NCBI RefSeq assembly: GCF_021869535.1
Contig: NW_026262701.1
Coordinates: 45,697,278 to 45,761,277, forward strand
DNA: 64,000 nt
Source: Mytilus californianus
Lineage: Eukaryota; Mollusca; Bivalvia; Mytilida; Mytilidae
Reading direction: 5' to 3'
Of this stretch, positions 36,101 through 44,589 are shown in pieces. The notes under the pieces are model-generated. The model saw nothing but the letters and a program-made list of their open reading frames with translations, was not told the DNA's origin and did not search any database. The translations under genes were made by a program, and so were the position numbers. Each line of letters opens with the position of its first letter. Within the stretch, counting starts at the first letter, position 1.

Positions 36101-39100
36101 TTCTACCAGCTCTAACTCAAAATATTGACAATTCTGTGTTAAGGGGGGCTAAAATTCAGTTTGACAGCTTCAGACATTCTAATTTTTGACCTTTTTTAAC
36201 TGGACCAAATCACTACTTAACATAAAGATTCAGCACCCAAATTTTTTTAACATGTAATTTCATCCCCTTACTTAATATTTCATGCATAAAATATCAAGAA
36301 ATAAATTGGGAAAGTGTTTCAAAAAAAAATGCAAGTTATACACTGTTCACACTAGGGATTATATTCGTAGACAACGAAAACCAAAGGACGATAACTGTGT
36401 CCTTGGACCTAATAGATATCAGATAGGTATATAAACTGTACGAAAAAAATGACCATCAATAGAATTTCTACAAAACTGCCATTTAATAAGATTTACAAAT
36501 AAGCATACATAACTGGTTTCAATAAAAGTAAAATATCACAATTGCATATTTATACTAGGTTAGTGATTCAAGCCCATGAGAGCCTTTTGTTAGAATCAGT
36601 TTTAGATTTTTAAATATTTTGGCCTGGAGCATCACTAAACAGACAATTATTGTCTTAATGTCCAACTAGTGTAGTAAAACTGGTACGGTTAATATTATTA
36701 CTACCAGTTGGTCGATTCCTCTATTGGTGGACAAAGCCCCTCTAATAATCACCAGCCCAGTAGCCAGTACTTCATTACTAGCATGAAAATATGAAAATTG
36801 TTTTATTTTTATAGGTCCACTGAACATAGAAAATGATAGTGCGAGTGGGGCATTCGTGTACCATGGACACATTCTTGTTGAAATTATTTTGAATAAAGGA
36901 ATATATTTCCCAAAGCTCTCATTCCTTACATGGCTTTAACTCTTCTTTTCATCCTTTTTTGGTTCAAGAGCTCTTCATTTTTCCAATATGATGGATTAAA
37001 ACTTTGATTATATTGATACAATACAAGGACAACTTGAATGATGGTGGAATGTGGTAAGTAGTTTCAAAATATTTAACAAAAAGTTACCTGACGTCGACTG
37101 TAAACATTTTCTATTGTAATGAAATGTAAAATATGTAAAACAAGATCGGAAACAAATGAAATCCTAGAATTCAGAATTTGTTGTCCTCTATATTTTGATT
37201 ACTACATTTGTTTTGTATATTGTAGGTACAATTAATGAGATAGATGAGAGTTCTGCCTATTCCTGGGATGTATGTGATCAGTGTGGTTTAGACAAGCTAG
37301 CAGAGAAAGCTAACACTAAGTATGAAAATACAAAATATACTTTTTTTTTTAAATTGAATACATGTTGTACTAGGACAAACAACCTACAAAACTATTAAAT
37401 ACATTTGTGTTCTAAGTATATAAAAAAAACTTTATAGTGTGTCTTTTACATGTTTTATATTTTTATCAAATTTCCTAGCAGTTTTTGTGAAAATGTGAAA
37501 ACAAATACAACCACCCACCCTGATACAAATTAGCTTTAAATTGCACTAAAAAAGCAACATTAACAACAAACAGACAGGACTAAAATGAATATGTAACATT
37601 AAACATTTATTCAATTTGACATCATGAGCTGTCTGCAGTAGTCTTAAAAACAAAATAAGATTGTACTCAACATGCAAATATTTATTTTCTATCATGTAAA
37701 TGGCAACAAATAATATCAGCAGAAACTAAGATGATGACAAAAAAGGGTCATTTTTTGGACTTAGATTTTCAGCCTGTATCACCTGATCTACCACCTATAT
37801 AATTCTTTGTCATATACGAGGGTCTGGATGGGGTTTATAGAATAGAGAGTAATTGGCAAAAAGTGTAGAATAAAGGGCAAAAATATAAAGAATAGAGAAA
37901 AATAGGCAAAAAAATAAGGAGTGGAGGATAATGGAGTGAAAAATAGAAAATAATGGGCAAATATATAAAGAATAGAGAAAAATGGTGTAAAAAATTAAAG
38001 AATACAGAATTGAGGGACATCCAGACCTTCATATTCTTTATGGAGATACAATTCCCAATCAACAATAGAAAGATCATGCAAGTAGCTTCAAATCAATTTC
38101 AGAGACAGTCCTGAGTCATTTGCTCATAACAGTGGTTTTCATTGAATATTTTTTTTTATTACTGTTTTTCTACATTTTTTTAGAGAACTTGTCTGCCTTG
38201 GTTGTAAGAGAGTTGTTAAGCATCCTGTGACCAAAATGAAGATGGAAATTTATGCTTCAGTTACTAATCTTAAATCAAATAGAATCAAAATAGATGTAAG
38301 TTATTCATTTATACTTGAAGTACATGCCATGTTGTGTATTTTGAAAAATGGCTGTGAAAGTAACATGTTGAAGTAATTAAAGATTTCTCTTAACTGAAAG
38401 AGAAATATTAAAAAAGGAACACCTTTGAAAGAGACAGATAGGTGAAGTTCTTGTGCTTCTTTTATTTTTGATTAAACAACTTCTTTATCTGGAAATTCTA
38501 ATTTTTATATGTCAAAAGTAAATGTATGTGCTATACTGACCTGATATGGCTTGAACAGTTTTGAAGTTTTGGGGGACAGCATTTGCAATATACTTGTGAT
38601 TGCAAATTACATACAAAAAAATAAAACATTGTAAAAAAAACCTGCACATAAGGAAGTCTTGTAGTATACTATAAAACAAAAACTAACAAAGTTTTCATAT
38701 ATGTTATATCCATTTTATAGGATAAAGATTGAATTCATGCAATTAAAACTTGAATATGGCTGGCTAGATAGTTATCAATCTTCCATACTTTATCACTACT
38801 TTTGAAATAAAAAAATGAATGTTTAAATATTTTATTAGTATTATACTTAATTTGTCATATTGTAATTAAATTTTAGATATAAAATCTTGTAATTTTCAGC
38901 TTTTAGAAGACACGATACAGTCATTATTACCAGAAGATGAAAATGATGAAGAGGTAAACTTTATACAATTTGCTTTACCTTGTTGTCTTAATCAGCTTTT
39001 CAAATACTGTGGATTCATTTATTTTCGAGTGTATCAATTTTCGTGGATTGAGGAACACTTCCATTTTCGTGGATATTTGATTTCGTGGTTTTGCCAATCA

Positions 39101-39619
39101 CTGCATACAAACCCTATAGAAAATTTGTAATTCGTTGACCATTTGAATTCGTGGTTCACCTGTACCCACAAAACCCACGGAAATTGGTATCCAACGATTA
39201 ATAATGAATCCACAGTATACCTGATAAAATATCATATCAGTATAATTAATATTGCACTCACAATAAATGGTTATCACTATAAACCGGCACAATTTTCGAA
39301 ATTTGACAAGACTAACGGAATATTTCAACTCTGCTTGGCCAATATCTTTTCAGATGACTAGAACTAGACAGATTTTAAACTGTTTTGTGTATGGTAATTA
39401 GTTCCTAGTCTAATGACTAAAATATTTTAATTTTACGCTATCTGTTTCAGCTTTTTTGTGCAAGTTGAATTGCAATTATTTATTTAACACATCTTATTTC
39501 TATTGTTACAGGGTTATGACATAAGTAGTGTGCTGAATTCCACTGTTGGACCCATTACCTGTGTTGTGATGAAGAAGAACAGAAATGAAATATTTTTAAA
39601 AGAAATTAGAAAATCTTGA
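23963..39619 (+). CDS. SPIDR homolog, C-terminal 538 residues (14 exons, 5' partial)
   Basis: SPIDR is a nuclear scaffold that brings BLM helicase and RAD51 together in homologous recombination. Exons: 23963-24105, 24514-24581, 26496-26719, 28640-28687, 29018-29173, 30144-30237, 31530-31667, 32554-32613, 33950-34115, 35269-35421, 37226-37319, 38184-38295, 38900-38953, 39512-39619. All junctions are GT-AG and keep phase, giving one frame to TGA at 39617. Recognition, from memory of the vertebrate protein, rests on FTGLKVLSRTTRDRDPALFS (vertebrate: VGMKVLQKVTRGR..FSLID), LPPGFCYSMVEHD, and GTINEIDESSAYSWDVCDQC followed by CLGCKRVVKHPVTK. Cys 433, 436, 452 and 455 (numbered within this fragment) form a CxxC...CxxC zinc-ribbon. 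The vertebrate protein is about 915 residues, so roughly the last 60% is here. The N-terminal exons lie upstream and were not found. Confidence 0.75.
24300..24470. repeat. Repeat fragment with GTGTCC/GGACAC hairpin
   Basis: ATGGTGTCCTAAGGACACAT lies near 24440 and an upstream GTGGACACATT lies near 24315. The same terminal hairpin type ends several other repeat families here (1.99, 28.26, 30.74, 36.85 kb). Confidence 0.4.
24514..24581 (+). CDS. SPIDR exon b
   Basis: The acceptor is CTATTTCAG|GG and the donor CTTCAG|GTATAA. It encodes 22 residues rich in Cys, Pro and Tyr (KDYKQCPAYQYPCLPG). Phase 1 in, phase 0 out, matching both neighbours. Confidence 0.6.
25514..26164 (+). repeat. Hairpin-bounded element, GTCCCCC family (+ copy), SPIDR intron
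   Basis: It starts GTCCCCCCATGCGACATAG then GGCGTGCGTCCGTCC and ends GTGCAACGCAGGGGACATTG. Internal monomers of ~160 bp include two almost identical ones starting near 25721 and 25881 (TTGTAAGGGCTCTCATGTG). A 108-codon frame across them is repeat-derived. Confidence 0.65.
26496..26719 (+). CDS. SPIDR exon c
   Basis: The acceptor is TACATTTCAG|TG and the donor AAAAAG|GTGAAG (phase 2). It encodes residues 71-144. VSDSILESIDKS and FSALVHRVLCKTVP correspond to the vertebrate LRDSLLDVVES and VVVQRVYSLP strands at the start of the OB-like region. Confidence 0.7.
26814..28271 (+). repeat. GCCCCC-family element carrying a nested insertion
   Basis: It starts ATGCCCCCGCCGTAGGCA and ends GAGCAGGGGCATTC then TGTCCTCAGACACATTC. 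Two ~170-bp monomers (AAGTTTGCC/GTC, ACACAATGCTAAGAACCA, TAGAGTTATGCCCC) flank an inserted Helentron-like element at 27071-28076. The whole composite lies in a SPIDR intron. Confidence 0.65.
27071..28076 (+). mobile_element. Helentron-like non-autonomous element (copy A)
   Basis: The 5' terminal hairpin AGCTCACCTGGCCC/GGGCCAAGTGAGCT (27071-27101) is followed by TTTTCTCATCACTT and a CGTCC/CGTCG-rich stretch. The body carries tandem monomers. The 3' hairpin AGGCTCT/AGAGCCT (28057-28072) is followed directly by CTAG. Both flanks are T, with no target duplication. A 3' hairpin just before CTAG and T|T insertion are features of Helentron-type rolling-circle elements. No Rep/helicase gene is present. 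Confidence 0.7.
28640..28687 (+). CDS. SPIDR exon d (48 bp)
   Basis: A microexon encoding LHELYAKGITKNSQE. The acceptor is GCAGAG|A; the alternative TTGCAG|AG two bases upstream would bring a stop codon in exon e, so the 28640 start is favoured. The donor is AAGA|GTAAGA, phase 2. Confidence 0.6.
29018..29173 (+). CDS. SPIDR exon e
   Basis: The acceptor is GTATTACAG|AT and the donor GATAG|GTAAGT. It encodes residues 162-212, including YSLLVEDGHGIMCEIQMPD and FTGLKVLSRTTRD. This is the best-recognised SPIDR segment and reads as a run of OB-fold strands. Confidence 0.8.
30144..30237 (+). CDS. SPIDR exon f
   Basis: The acceptor is TTTTTTCAG|AG and the donor TCTTCT|GTAAGT. It encodes residues 214-244 (DPALFSMIDNVWSGM...), continuing the conserved FS-IDxxW motif. 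Confidence 0.75.
30362..30545. repeat. Dispersed repeat (GATTGATTGTTGGGTGC...)
   Basis: GATTGATTGATTGTTGGGTG, CCAGTGGCAAATATTTCATG and CATGTTCAGGA recur at about 62205-62290 and, inverted, in the hAT-gene intron. Probably a SINE 3' region. It lies in a SPIDR intron. Confidence 0.5.
31283..31424. mobile_element. Foldback MITE (CTGTAAATTCAG type), SPIDR intron
   Basis: The ends CTGTAAATTCAGAAAATTTT and AAAAATTTCTGAATTTACAG are inverted copies. TA precedes the left end (31281-31282); the right flank is GG, so one side has decayed. The element ends about 105 bp before SPIDR exon g. Confidence 0.55.
31530..31667 (+). CDS. SPIDR exon g
   Basis: The acceptor is GATACAG|ATATCC, with a poor polypyrimidine tract, and the donor GAAAG|GTGAAT. 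It encodes 46 residues; RLPPGFCYSMVEHDN corresponds to vertebrate LPPPALCYILTAHPN. A foldback MITE ends about 105 bp upstream. Confidence 0.7.
32554..32613 (+). CDS. SPIDR exon h (60 bp)
   Basis: The acceptor is ATCTTTGCAG|GA and the donor AGTAAC|GTATGT. It encodes 20 residues, EKDEICRFTMKVKLLAKLSN, resembling a single OB-fold strand pair. Phase 0 on both sides. Confidence 0.7.
33150..33355. mobile_element. TA-flanked foldback MITE 1 (CTGTGGATTCATT type)
   Basis: The long inverted arms start CTGTGGATTCATTATTTTTC and end AAATAAATGATTCCACAG, with TA on both sides (33148-33149, 33356-33357). The 206-bp element is almost fully self-complementary. No coding content; it lies in a SPIDR intron. Confidence 0.75.
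33950..34115 (+). CDS. SPIDR exon i
   Basis: The acceptor is TTTGTTCCAG|TC and the donor CTGATG|GTATTT (phase 1). It encodes residues 311-365, including FRYLLYITDDSLDHTDYRI. A (TA)n tract starts about 13 bp into the next intron. Confidence 0.7.
34129..34335. repeat. (TA)n tract and dispersed repeat fragment
   Basis: A (TA)n run at about 34128-34145 adjoins AAGGTGGTGTGAGGTATTCA and CAATGAGACAGCAACCC, a common bivalve repeat motif also seen near 22975 and 46.1 kb. Confidence 0.45.
34891..35080. mobile_element. Foldback MITE 2 (CTGTGGATTCATT type), diverged
   Basis: The ends are CTGTAGATTCATTATTATTC and AACAAATGAATCCACAG. TA flanks the left end; the right flank is TT. Same family as MITE 1 with more substitutions. 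Confidence 0.65.
35269..35421 (+). CDS. SPIDR exon j
   Basis: The acceptor is TGTTCTAG|GT and the donor TTAAAG|GTAAGC (phase 1). It encodes residues 367-416 and ends LYDLCTVK, matching the strand that enters the zinc-ribbon OB fold. Confidence 0.7.
35440..36590 (+). repeat. Degenerate Helentron-like body
   Basis: Several ~140-bp monomers carry AATAAGTCAA and AGGAGTTATTGCCCTTGAAA. The 3' end GTGATTCAAGCCCATGAGAG, then CCTTTTGTT, is a decayed relative of the terminal hairpin. The 5' hairpin is not recognisable. Confidence 0.5.
36610..36885 (+). repeat. Dispersed repeat with GTGTACCATGGACAC end
   Basis: TGTAGTAAAACTGGTACGGT, TTATTACTACCAGTTGGTCG and CAGCCCAGTAGCCAGTACTT belong to a repeat I recognise from mytilid sequence. 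It is joined to GAGTGGGGCATTCGTG and a GGACACATTCTTG terminus like those of the hairpin-bounded families. A minus-strand frame (36666-36872) is repeat-derived. Confidence 0.45.
37226..37319 (+). CDS. SPIDR exon k (first half of zinc ribbon)
   Basis: The acceptor is TATTGTAG|GT and the donor CACTAA|GTATGA (phase 2). It encodes TINEIDESSAYSWDVCDQCG and a Lys-rich tail. Cys433 and Cys436 are the first pair of the predicted ribbon. Confidence 0.8.
38184..38295 (+). CDS. SPIDR exon l (second half of zinc ribbon)
   Basis: The acceptor is TTTTTTAG|AG and the donor TAGAT|GTAAGT. It encodes ELVCLGCKRVVKHPVTKMKM and following strands. Cys452 and Cys455 complete the CxxC...CxxC site. Confidence 0.8.
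38900..38953 (+). CDS. SPIDR exon m (54 bp)
   Basis: The acceptor is ATTTTCAG|CT and the donor GAAGAG|GTAAAC. It encodes LLEDTIQSLLPEDENDEE, corresponding to the vertebrate LLQRSISSLL helix. Confidence 0.7.
39007..39215. mobile_element. TA-flanked foldback MITE 3 (CTGTGGATTCATT type)
   Basis: The ends are CTGTGGATTCATTTATTTTC and TTAATAATGAATCCACAG, with TA on both sides (39005-39006, 39216-39217). It lies in the last SPIDR intron. Confidence 0.75.
39512..39619 (+). CDS. SPIDR terminal exon
   Basis: The acceptor is ATTGTTACAG|GG. It encodes GYDISSVLNSTVGPITCVVM and a basic tail ending in TGA. Corresponds to vertebrate YEVKSVLGKEVGLLNCFV. Confidence 0.75.
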   Translation, partial: GYDISSVLNSTVGPITCVVMKKNRNEIFLKEIRKS

Positions 39620-39715
39620 TAAGAGTTTCATTTCTTGACTTTTTTCCCTGTGTGATTTTTTTAACATATATACTTAATTTCAACCTGTAGAAGAGGTATT
39701 TCTGGAGATATGTTT

Positions 39716-39850
39716 GAAGAGGGACGAAAGATACCAGAGGGACAGTCAAACTCATAGATCGAAAACGAACTGACAACGCCATGGCCAAAAATAAAAAGAC
39801 AAACAGACAAATAATAGTACATAAGACACAACATTTGAAGTTATCATATA
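39716..39850 (-). repeat. Dispersed bivalve repeat in SPIDR 3' UTR
   Basis: GAGGGACAGTCAAACTCATA, GATCGAAAACGAACTGACAA and CGCCATGGCCAAAAATAAAA match the repeat at 52.34-52.50 kb and, inverted and diverged, 60.43-60.60 kb. It lies between the SPIDR stop codon and its poly(A) signal, so it may be transcribed in the 3' UTR. Confidence 0.6.
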
Positions 39851-40182
39851 TACCTTTTAGAAACATTCCAGATTATTTTATTTACAGAAATTTCTAAATA
39901 AAAGTAGTATGGTTAAGCCTTACATTTTAAAGGCTAAACATACAGTTAAATATATGCTAAGGAACTTCATGGCTCTGATAAATCTTGAAATCCATTAAAT
40001 TGATACAGTGCAAAAAATTGTACTACTTAGTATCTGTTTTATATATTTTGTGTTAGTAAGGGAAGATTTTAGTATCTTGTGATATTCCAGTATTTGACTG
40101 GTAATGAGTAGTTATTTTAAACCTTGTAGCTATCTTATATCATTATTTACTTTTATGCATTATTGTAAATGAAATTCATTCC

Positions 40183-40188
40183 AATAAA
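40183..40188 (+). terminator. Poly(A) signal of SPIDR
   Basis: AATAAA about 560 bp after the stop codon, with a second ATAAA-rich stretch 15 bp on. Confidence 0.5.
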
Positions 40189-40529
40189 CTAAGAAAAATA
40201 ATAAATGTAAATTTTATTTCATTTCTCAATTGTGCTGATTAAAAAAAAGGCTTGTAGTTGATGGTCAAAATTTGTTTGATGAAAAATTCCATGTTCATTG
40301 GGTGAAATAAAAGTCAAAGTTTTTTTTCAAAATAGAAGTGACTGCCCAGTTGATTTGATCTGAAAATCTCTTACATGGTATAACTCAAAATCATAAAATT
40401 CCTGAACAAACAACAAATCTTTCCTTATTGCAGAAGCTACTTGATATGTAACAAAAAATTCCATACTCTATGGTTATGATAAAACTTCATTGATCTGTCA
40501 AACAGGAAGTGACTGACTAGTAGATCTAA

Positions 40530-41681
40530 CTAGAGGCTCTCAAGAGCCTGTGTCGCTCACCTGATTCTACTTTGATTTAAAATAGATTAAAATCATAACG
40601 GATACCCTAATAATGAGTGAGCCCAAATTTGGTTTAATATTGGCCCTGTAATTCAATAAAAAATCCTGGTTACCATCTTGAACAGTAAATCAGCCACAAA
40701 GTAGCAACACTTCATCAGCACCTCATAAGAAACATTTATGCCATGTTTGGTTTCATTCCATTCAGTGCACCTCTAGAAGAAGCATTTGTATGTATTGTCC
40801 ATAGGGTCCTTTGTTAAACACTGTCCCCAGCTGGTGGCCATCTTAGATGATGGATCGGCTTCAAAGTAACAACACTTGGTCAGCACTTCATAAGGAACAT
40901 TCATGCCATGTTTGGTTAAATTCCATTCCGTTGTTCTCTAAAAGAAAACATTCGTATGTATTTCCCATAGGGTCCTATGTTAAACTAAATCCACCCCTGG
41001 CGACCATCTTGGATTATGGATCGGCTTCAAAGAAACAACACTTGGTCAGCACCTCATGAGGAACATTCATGCCATATTTGGTTTCATTCCATTCAGTGGT
41101 TCTCGAAAAGAAGACATTTGTAACTATTTCCCATAGGGTCCTATGTTAAACTAAGTCCCCCGCAGGCGGCCATCTTGGATTATGGATCGGCTTCAAAGTA
41201 ACAACACTTGGCCAGCACCACATTAGGAACATTCATACCATGTTTGGTTTCATTCCATTCAGTGGTTCTCTAAAAGAAGACATTTGTATGTATTTCCCAT
41301 AGGGTCCTATGTTAAACTAAGTCCCCCACTGGCGGCCATCTTGGATGATGGATCAACTTCAAAGTAACAACACTTGGTCAGCACCTCATAAGGAACATTC
41401 ATGCCATGTTTGGTTTCATTCCATTCAGTGGTTCTCTAAAAGAAGACATTTTATGTATTTCCCTTAGGTCTATGTTAAACTAAGTCCCCGCTGGGGGCCA
41501 TCTTGGATGATGGATCTGCTTCAAAGTAATAACACTTGGTCAGCACCTCATAAGGAACATTCATGCCATGTTTGGTTTCATTCCATTCAGTGGTTCTGTA
41601 GGAGAAGTTGAAAATTTAAAAAGTTAACGATGACGACGGACGACATCGGACGCCAAGTGATGAGAAAAGCTTACTTGGCCC
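40530..41681 (-). mobile_element. Helentron-like element, 5'-truncated (copy C)
   Basis: In the minus orientation it ends CTAG after the hairpin AGGCTCT/AGAGCCT (at 40533-40549 on the plus strand), with a T flank. Its other end keeps CTTTTCTCATCACTTGGCGTCC but loses most of the 5' hairpin. The interior is five or six ~164-bp monomers (CATCTTGGATGATGGATC, CAACACTTGGTCAGCACCTC) unlike those in copies A, B and D. Confidence 0.65.
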
Positions 41682-41819
41682 TTAAGTACAATGTTATGTT
41701 TGGATTACCTCCCTTACACTGCTTTTATATTATGTATAAAGAAATGTTGTATTGTCTTGAGGTGATTAGCTGTTAATTTATTTTGAGAAGTTACTATTTA
41801 AAAATGCTGATTAAGGAAT

Positions 41820-43088
41820 ATTTGCCCAAACGTTCAGGAATTAGAGGCAAAAAAGGGTCTAAAACAAGCATTTTTCTAGTTTTCAGAAAATAACTTGCGT
41901 TTAAGTATATGGATGTCTCTTAATTTGTACCACATTTTACAAAAAGAAAATTTCTTCAAAATTATTTTTTTGGAAAAGGGGGGGGGGGGGGGGGGGGGGG
42001 CAAACATTTTTTTTTTGGGGGGGGAGCAAATTTTTTCCTCAAAAGACAATTCTCTTCAAATATTTTTTTTTTTTTTTGGAGGGGGAGTAAAAAAAAATTT
42101 TTTTGGGGGAGGTCAATATTTTTTCCTCAAGAGTTAAGAAACTCAATTTTCAGAAGAAAAAAATTGGGTGTCACAATTATATTTTGCTGATTCTTTGTAT
42201 ATAGTCTGAAAACAGATTTACTAAGTATTGCACAACAGCAAGAAATCTTCAATTGAATATCAATTCAAATCATACATTTGGATTCCAGACAATAACTTTA
42301 GTTTAAATGTATGGATCTCTATGAAATATAAGCAAAAGGTTCAATCCACAAAAGGAAGGTTTAGATTGTTTTTGGGGTTGATGGTCCCAACCGTTTAGGA
42401 ATTGGGGGCAAAAAAGGGGCTAAAACAAGCATTTTTCTAGTTTCAGGACAATAACTTGTGTATAAGTATTTTGATTGCTCTGAAATTGTACCACAAGTAG
42501 AAGGTTGGGATTCATTTTGGGGGTAATTGCCCAAACCGTTCAGGAATTAGGGGCAAAAAAGGGTCTAAAACAAGCATTTATTATATTCCAGTTTTCTAGT
42601 TTTCAGACAATAACTTGTGTTTAAGTGTATGGATGTCTCTTAATTCGTAGCACATTTTACAAAAAGAAAATTTCTTCAAAAAATTTTTGGAAAGGTGGGG
42701 GGGGGGGGGGGGGGGGTTGGGTTAAATTTTTTTATGGGGGGTCAATTTTTTTTCCCTCAAGATTTAAGAAATTGTCAATTTTCAAAAGAAAAAAATTTGG
42801 GGTCACAATTTATTTTAGTCTGAAAACAGATTTACTAAGTAATGCGCAACAGCACAGTGTATTGCACAACAGCAAGAAATCTTCAATTGAATATAAATTC
42901 AAATCAAACAACCAATTTCAAGTTCTTTGACTACATTTATTCTGTGTCAGAAACTAATAATGTGTCAAATATTTAATTACAATCCAAATTCAGACCTGTA
43001 TCAAGCTTGAATATTGTGTCCATTTTTGCCCCAACTGTTCAGGGTTGGACCTCTGCGGTCGTATCCAGCTGCGCTCGGCGAAGCAGTT
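41820..43088 (+). repeat. GGTCGTAT-family element(s) with two poly-G tracts
   Basis: Monomers with AATAACTTG.GTTTAAGT and GGGGCAAAAAAGGG run to the 3' end GACCTCTGCGGTCGTATCCA and CTGCGCTCGGCGAAGC. Poly-G runs lie at 41978-42000 (23 G) and 42697-42716 (20 G), in near-duplicate contexts (TTTCTTCAAAA before, T-rich after). Glycine-rich frames here are an effect of the G runs. Confidence 0.6.
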
Positions 43089-43112
43089 TATTTTGTGTCT
43101 GTCGTTCCTCTG

Positions 43113-44315
43113 TCGTCTTTTTATATGACCACAAAGCGGTAGTATTATGTTATGATGTTGTCTGCTTCTTTGTCTGAAGACATTTTGGTTCACAGACAAT
43201 AACTTGAGTATAAGTTCATGGATCTCTATGAAATTTAAGCACAAGGTTCCATACCACTAAAGGATCATGGTTGGGATTGTTTTGGGGGGCTATTGTACTT
43301 GGGGTTTTGTAATTAGGGGCCAAAAAGGTCAGTTTTACTGGTTCATGGAAAATAAATTGGTTTGCAGACAATAACTTTAATGTAAGTGTATGGATGTGTA
43401 AGAAATTTTAGTATAAGGTTCCATTCCACAATAGGAGGGTTGGGATTGATTTTGGGGGTCATTGTCTTAGCAGTTTGGTAATTAGGGGCCAGAAAAGGGG
43501 TCAAAAACAATTATTTGTCTGGTTTTAAGACAATAACTTGAGTATAAGAGATATTTATTTGGTCAATATTTTAGCACAAGGTTCCACACCAGGAAGGTTG
43601 GGGTTAATTTTGGGGGTTATTGTCATAGCTGTTAAGAAATTAGGGGCCAAAAAGGGTCTAACAAAAACATTTGTTTGTCAAGTTCACAGACAATAACTTG
43701 ATTATAAGTGTATGGATCTCTATTAAATTTTAGCATAAGGTTCCATACCACAATAGGAAGGTTGGGATTTATTTTGGGGGTTATTGTCGTAGCTGTTTAG
43801 GAATAAGGGGCCAAAAACAAGCATTTTTCATGTTTCAGGACAATAATTGGTGTATAAGAGTATATATTCCAGTTTTCAAGTTGGTCTAAATCAGGGTCCA
43901 AAAACTTTGTTGGATTTCATGGTTTTTTTTAAAATGCTGAATCTATCCATGTATTTAGACTTTGGATTTTGGGCTCCTTTATCAAATTGGTCCACATTGA
44001 GGTCCAAAGGGTCCTAAATTGAACTTTTGTTTGATTTCATCAAAAATTGAACTCTTGGGGTTCTTTGATATGCTGATTCGAACCATGTACTTAGATTTTG
44101 GATATTGGACCATAAAAGGTAAATGTCCAATTTCAAATTTTTCAGTTCTTCGACCATATTCATTTTGTGTCACAAACCTATGCTGTGTCAAATATTCAAT
44201 CACAATCCAAATTCAGAGCTGTTTTAAGCTTAAATGTTGTGTCCATACTTGCCTCAACTGTTCAGGGTTCGACCTCTGCGGTCGTATCAAGCTTGTGCCT
44301 AGCGGAGCATTTCAT
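43113..44315 (+). repeat. GGTCGTAT-family element (copy 5)
   Basis: It starts TTTTATATGACCACAAAGCG then GATGTTGTCTGC and contains about five ~130-bp monomers with GGTTCCATACCACAATAGGA and GGGGCCAAAAAG. It ends GGTTCGACCTCTGCGGTCGT then CTAGCGGAGCATT. No poly-G run. Confidence 0.65.
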
Positions 44316-44589
44316 TCCTTTTGAAACTGTTTGGCCAAATGAAACCAAAAGTGGACGCAATAATTTGCTATAAATTGTATCTGACGATGCCAAACAATGA
44401 ACCAACACAGCTGCCCTTACTATAAACAGAACATACATTCAGATGTACAATAGGCACGAATTTTCAGTTCTTATTTTACTGTATCTAGGCTACAAATTTC
44501 AATGGAATACCCTTAGCCACCGGATGGTTTGTATCAATATTTAAAATTCTTCACTTCTTGTGTTTTGTGAGTACATATCACTTATTGCA

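Noticed and set aside
36666-36872. Minus-strand 68-codon frame.
   Set aside because: It lies in a dispersed repeat I recognise from mytilid DNA; no protein family.
23963-39619. Assignment as SHLD2 (shieldin subunit 2), which also ends in OB folds with a zinc ribbon.
   Set aside because: The motif order KVL..TR.R..FS.ID, LPP..CY and DES.A.SW.VC..CG followed by C..C.RVV fits SPIDR better. A profile search would decide.
41895-42930. Glycine-rich frames.
   Set aside because: The glycines come from the poly-G tracts; the frames are repeat-derived.
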